In this document: positions 5,931 to 8,129 of the stretch, piece after piece
Layout of the letters: every line of letters begins with the position of its first letter
Numbering within the stretch: position 1 is the first letter of the stretch
Assembly (NCBI GenBank): GCA_024279745.1
Contig: JAJRRE010000158.1
Location: forward strand, 1-8,129
Direction: 5' to 3'
DNA from: Alphaproteobacteria bacterium
Lineage (GTDB): Bacteria; Pseudomonadota; Alphaproteobacteria; Rhizobiales; Hyphomicrobiaceae
DNA length: 8,129 nt
Notes under the pieces: generated by a model
Databases searched by the model: none
What the model saw: only the letters and a program-made list of their open reading frames with translations
Told to the model about the DNA's origin: nothing
Program-made: the position numbers and the translations under genes

Positions 5931-7130
5931 TCACTGGGCAACAAACTTTGCCCGCCAGGTTTCGACAAGTTTTTCGGCCGCCGCTCGTTCCTTGGCGGTA
6001 TTGCGAGAAATATACTGATCCAGGCCGCCATCGGCAACGCCTGCTGCGCGCGCCAATAAATGCCATTTGGTTGCCGCGATGATATCGGGCTCAATCTCCA
6101 CGCCATAAGCATAAAACCGGGCCAGCCGGTTTTGCGCCACGGGGTTGTTTTGCAGGGCGGCGCGGCGAATATAGTCAAAAGCCTTTTTGCCGTCCTTGGC
6201 TAGTCCAAGGCCCTTTGCCAGCAGCCGCGCATAGTCAAGCTGGGCCGCAGCATGTCCCGCATCGGCGGCTTTGCCGATCCAAATAGCGGCCTTGGCCAAA
6301 TCTTTCCCGGTGCCAACGCCATTTGAATAAAAGCCGCCCAGATCATATTGCGCCGGGGGATAATTCGCCTGTGCCGCCTTACTCATAAGCTCAAACGCGC
6401 GTTTCAGGTCGGGAGCGCTCTGCGAGGTTTGGACATAGATTAGCGCGCGATTATATTTGGCCAGGACATTGCCGGCGGCGGCGGCGGTATCGAGAAATTG
6501 CCCGGCGATCTTCAGGTTTTTTTGTACGCCGCGCCCGCGTGCCGCCATTAGTCCATAGGCAAAGGCTGCTTGAGAGTCGCCCAGAGCTGCGCCCTTGTAA
6601 AACCAATCGGCGGCTGCGATTTCATCGACTGGCACGCCGTGACCATCGCGGTATATCCGCCCCAGCAGCGTGTGCGCCTGAGGATCGTTCTTCCTGGCGG
6701 CTTCAGTGGCAAGCTCGATGGCGGTCAAATAGCGGCCCTGGTCAAAGGCAAAATATGCCTGCTCGCCCAATTGCGGGGCGGTACTGCCACGCAGGTTGGC
6801 TGGTGCTGGCGTGGTGGCTGCGCCAGTCGCCGGGCCGGTGCCAGTCGTGGCGCCGCCAATGGCAGGTTTCGCGGCCAATTTTTTTTTGCGGCGTTTGAAA
6901 GTGGGCAATGTATTAATTCGAGAGGCGGGCCGAAAGCTGGGTGGCTGGGCGGCGGTGAAACCGGGGGCATTGGGTTTGGGCACAATTGTGTGGGAAGACC
7001 AGGAACTGGTGTCAGCGCCATAGGCATTGGTCAACGAAGCAGCCAAGGCCAAGACCGCCAGAGCCGTGGCAGCTATCAGGGCGCGTTTCACGCTGCCACG
7101 GTCAGCAATCGCGCGAGATCGATCAATCAT
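5931..7130 (-). CDS. Exported Sel1/TPR-repeat protein
   Basis: A 399-residue protein in three parts. Residues 1-39 look like a signal peptide: a basic start, a hydrophobic core of about 17-34 and small residues near TNAYGA, a plausible signal peptidase I site. Residues 40-118 are a low-complexity linker with a basic cluster, FKRRKKKLAAK (78-88), and an Ala/Thr/Gly/Pro stretch (about 92-112). From about 120 to 365 there are six or seven helical repeats of about 36 residues with Sel1 hallmarks such as AHTLLGRIYRDGHGV (152-166), AAFAYGLMAARGRGV (188-202) and AAQLDYARLLAKGLGL (295-310). Sel1 repeats mediate protein-protein contacts, so it is probably a periplasmic scaffold; no catalytic motif is seen. 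Its ATG overlaps the stop of the ThiE-like gene (ATGA) and has AGGAG 7 bases upstream, so the two are co-transcribed and probably translationally coupled. The partner is unknown; the MotA/MotB-like complex is a guess from neighbourhood only. Confidence 0.88.
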   Translation of the reverse strand: MIDRSRAIADRGSVKRALIAATALAVLALAASLTNAYGADTSSWSSHTIVPKPNAPGFTAAQPPSFRPASRINTLPTFKRRKKKLAAKPAIGGATTGTGPATGAATTPAPANLRGSTAPQLGEQAYFAFDQGRYLTAIELATEAARKNDPQAHTLLGRIYRDGHGVPVDEIAAADWFYKGAALGDSQAAFAYGLMAARGRGVQKNLKIAGQFLDTAAAAGNVLAKYNRALIYVQTSQSAPDLKRAFELMSKAAQANYPPAQYDLGGFYSNGVGTGKDLAKAAIWIGKAADAGHAAAQLDYARLLAKGLGLAKDGKKAFDYIRRAALQNNPVAQNRLARFYAYGVEIEPDIIAATKWHLLARAAGVADGGLDQYISRNTAKERAAAEKLVETWRAKFVAQ

Positions 7131-7876
7131 GAGCCCGCTCCTGTTCCGTTTCGCTGGGCCGGCGCCGCTGCAATGTTTTGCGCCAGTGTCGTCACAAGCT
7201 CGGCGGCATTGGCGGCTGATAGATTGCTGGTCAGGTTGAACGCAATAAAATCGGCACCTGCTTCAGCCAGCTCGCGCGCCTGTTTGGGGTCTGCAACGTC
7301 AAAGGCAACGCTGGGGATTTCAAATATTTCCGCCCACCAGCTGATCCGTTCCAGGCGCCTTTGCCGCGCTTCCAACTGGTCGCTTATTAGCGGATCGAGA
7401 CCAAAGCCAACATAGTCGGCGCCGCGCTCGCCGTGCCTCATTGCATCGTCGCGCAAGGGGCCTGCGATCGCGCCGATGATATAATTGCTCAAGGTGTCGC
7501 GCGCTGCACTTACGGTATGGGTAGCAGCAGGGTCGCTGCCGAAGCGCGCGTCCAGGTGGACCCCGTCGGCCTTCAAGGATTTGACCAGCCCGATATCATT
7601 TTGCAGTAGTGCCGCGACTTCCCTATCTTGCACTATTGCGATCAGGGGTTTCAATATGTCTGCATATTTGGCGCCAGTCTTGGCCGGTGCGCCAGTCTTA
7701 GCCGGTCCATCAGGCGCTTCCTGTGCGTTCTGAACAGGGGGAACGAACAGAACGCTGGCAATGGGCGCCGCCTGTAATGCAGCTTTTAACCTTAGGGCCG
7801 TTGCTTCGCCGGGTAAGGCTTCTATTACCAGATAAAGCTGGCTGGGCTGTGGGCGGAATGATTTGGATTTGGTCAC
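7127..7876 (-). CDS. Divergent ThiE-like TIM-barrel protein (thiamine phosphate synthase family)
   Basis: The 249 residues resemble ThiE, which joins HMP-pyrophosphate and thiazole phosphate to make thiamine phosphate. Family-like elements are QLYLVIE (13-19), ADGVHLDARFG (103-113), YIIGAIAG (132-139), GADYVGFG (152-159) and EIPSVAFDVADPKQARELAEAGADFIAF (about 186-213). Several hallmarks are missing or altered: the early QLREK-type motif, the GPIFPTxTK phosphate loop (here GLDPLISD) and the IGGI strand (here FDVADP). I therefore suspect altered or lost activity. Residues 51-69 are an inserted Ala/Pro/Lys/Gly linker made by a tandem duplication. The start is a GTG at 7876, the furthest upstream possible because an in-frame TAA lies at 7904-7906; no clear ribosome binding site precedes it. 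The gene overlaps the Sel1 gene by 4 bases. Similar genes beside Sel1/IMPase genes in alphaproteobacteria are usually annotated as thiamine phosphate synthase. Confidence 0.8.
   Translation of the reverse strand: MTKSKSFRPQPSQLYLVIEALPGEATALRLKAALQAAPIASVLFVPPVQNAQEAPDGPAKTGAPAKTGAKYADILKPLIAIVQDREVAALLQNDIGLVKSLKADGVHLDARFGSDPAATHTVSAARDTLSNYIIGAIAGPLRDDAMRHGERGADYVGFGLDPLISDQLEARQRRLERISWWAEIFEIPSVAFDVADPKQARELAEAGADFIAFNLTSNLSAANAAELVTTLAQNIAAAPAQRNGTGAGS
7138..7142 (-). promoter_or_regulatory. Ribosome binding site of the Sel1 gene inside the ThiE-like gene
   Basis: AGGAG on the minus strand lies 7 bases before the ATG at 7130, within the last codons of the ThiE-like gene. It supports this start and allows reinitiation at the ATGA overlap. 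Confidence 0.75.
7671..7706. repeat. 18-base tandem duplication inside the ThiE-like gene
   Basis: GCGCCAGTCTTGGCCGGT (7671-7688) is followed directly by the same 18 bases with one change (7689-7706, A for G at 7700). It is in frame and encodes two copies of a six-residue unit, giving PAKTGAPAKTGA around residues 58-69. The inserted segment is probably a surface loop. Confidence 0.9.
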
Positions 7877-7919
7877 GGGATCAGCTGTCGGCCTGTCTAT
7901 TGGTTACACGAGTTCTAGG

Positions 7920-7956
7920 GCAAATGGTCGAACCAACTGGTGCAAATGGTTGAACC
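7920..7956. repeat. 15-base direct repeat with 22-base period upstream of the ThiE-like gene
   Basis: GCAAATGGTCGAACC (7920-7934) recurs as GCAAATGGTTGAACC (7942-7956), one mismatch, separated by AACTGGT. The spacing is close to two turns of DNA, so two protein monomers or dimers could bind on one face. The second unit holds GGTTGAACC, itself a small dyad. It lies 44-80 bases before the start codon. Confidence 0.8.
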
Positions 7957-7964
7957 TGCCGGCT

Positions 7965-7997
7965 GGGCGATTTGCACGCCGGTGCGTATTTTCGCCC
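7965..7997 (-). promoter_or_regulatory. Two-part hairpin in the leader of the ThiE-like gene
   Basis: An outer stem, GGGCGA (7965-7970) with TCGCCC (7992-7997), encloses an inner stem, GCAC (7974-7977) with GTGC (7982-7985), capped by GCCG. An asymmetric internal loop (3 and 6 bases) lies between them. It sits about 90-120 bases before the start codon and directly beside the 22-base-period repeat. It may be an RNA structure or part of a regulatory site; no known riboswitch class was recognised. Confidence 0.4.
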
Positions 7998-8074
7998 GAT
8001 CATGCCGGTTCGCATTTCAATTCGATCTTGAATGTCTACCAAGCATAATTGTCTATCTGGTTGTATTTGGGCAA

Positions 8075-8101
8075 AATTGAGGATCATGAGAGTACTCAAT
8101 T
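8075..8101 (-). terminator. AT-rich inverted repeat near the window edge
   Basis: AATTGAG (8075-8081) and CTCAATT (8095-8101) are a perfect 7-base inverted repeat with a 13-base loop. On the minus strand the second arm runs into a four-T tract, so it could terminate an upstream leftward gene outside the window. An operator is equally possible. Confidence 0.25.
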
Positions 8102-8129
8102 ATGAGCTAAGTTAACAAGGTTACGTTGG

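Larger units (their letters stand above)
7877..8129. other. Leader or spacer upstream of the ThiE-like gene
   Basis: About 250 bases to the window edge, with no convincing gene. It holds a structured hairpin, a 22-base-period direct repeat and an AT-rich inverted repeat, each listed separately. No THI-box (TPP riboswitch) signature such as CTGAGA was found. A minus-strand TTGCCC near 8073-8068 is a possible -35 box, but the sequence 17 bases on is a poor -10. Confidence 0.5.

Noticed and set aside
6539..7415. Long plus-strand reading frames opposite the Sel1 and ThiE-like genes
   Set aside because: They lie antisense to well-supported genes, cross both of them, and show no family resemblance.
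7881..8099. A 72-codon minus-strand frame ending 4 bases before the ThiE-like start
   Set aside because: It starts with TTG (or a later ATG) without a ribosome binding site, matches no family, and runs through a 22-base-period repeat and a hairpin, which fits a leader better than coding sequence. It could become relevant only if conserved in relatives, since the ThiE-like GTG lacks its own ribosome binding site.
7877..8129. Possible TPP riboswitch before a ThiE-family gene
   Set aside because: The conserved CUGAGA and ACCUGA-type elements are absent on the transcribed strand.

Overview
The window looks like chromosome from an alphaproteobacterium, most likely a member of the Hyphomicrobiales or a close relative. 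This rests on the protein families, the moderately GC-rich codon use, and a gene set (ThiE-like, Sel1-repeat, inositol monophosphatase, MotA-like, MotB-like) that I recall sitting together in rhizobia and relatives. That synteny is from memory and was not searched. I see no phage, transposon, CRISPR array, tRNA or rRNA.

Layout. One gene lies on the plus strand: glpX (95-1063), a class II fructose-1,6-bisphosphatase. Everything else reads leftwards. In order of transcription these are a divergent ThiE-like TIM-barrel protein (7127-7876), an exported Sel1-repeat protein (5931-7130, start overlapping the ThiE-like stop by ATGA), two tandem inositol-monophosphatase paralogues (4834-5625 and 3917-4714), a MotA/TolQ/ExbB-type channel subunit (2398-3468) and its MotB/OmpA-type peptidoglycan-binding partner (1261-2289). 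glpX converges with the MotB-like gene across a gap of about 200 bases.

How the genes may work together. The MotA-like and MotB-like proteins should form an ion-driven inner-membrane stator-type complex anchored to peptidoglycan. No flagellar gene lies next to it, so its load is unknown. The Sel1 protein has a signal peptide and is probably periplasmic, which gives the region an envelope flavour. GlpX and the two IMPases are all magnesium-dependent, lithium-sensitive-type sugar phosphatases; GlpX serves gluconeogenesis or the Calvin cycle.

Most unusual points: (1) the tandem IMPase pair, about 79% identical by hand count, with patches of perfect DNA identity inside otherwise diverged genes and what looks like a promoter in the spacer; (2) the ThiE-like protein, which lacks several hallmark catalytic motifs; (3) a structured leader upstream of it, with a hairpin followed by a 22-base-period direct repeat; (4) short tandem duplications scattered through spacers and one coding linker. 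No clearly new multi-gene system is evident; the envelope cluster is the best candidate for unexplored biology.
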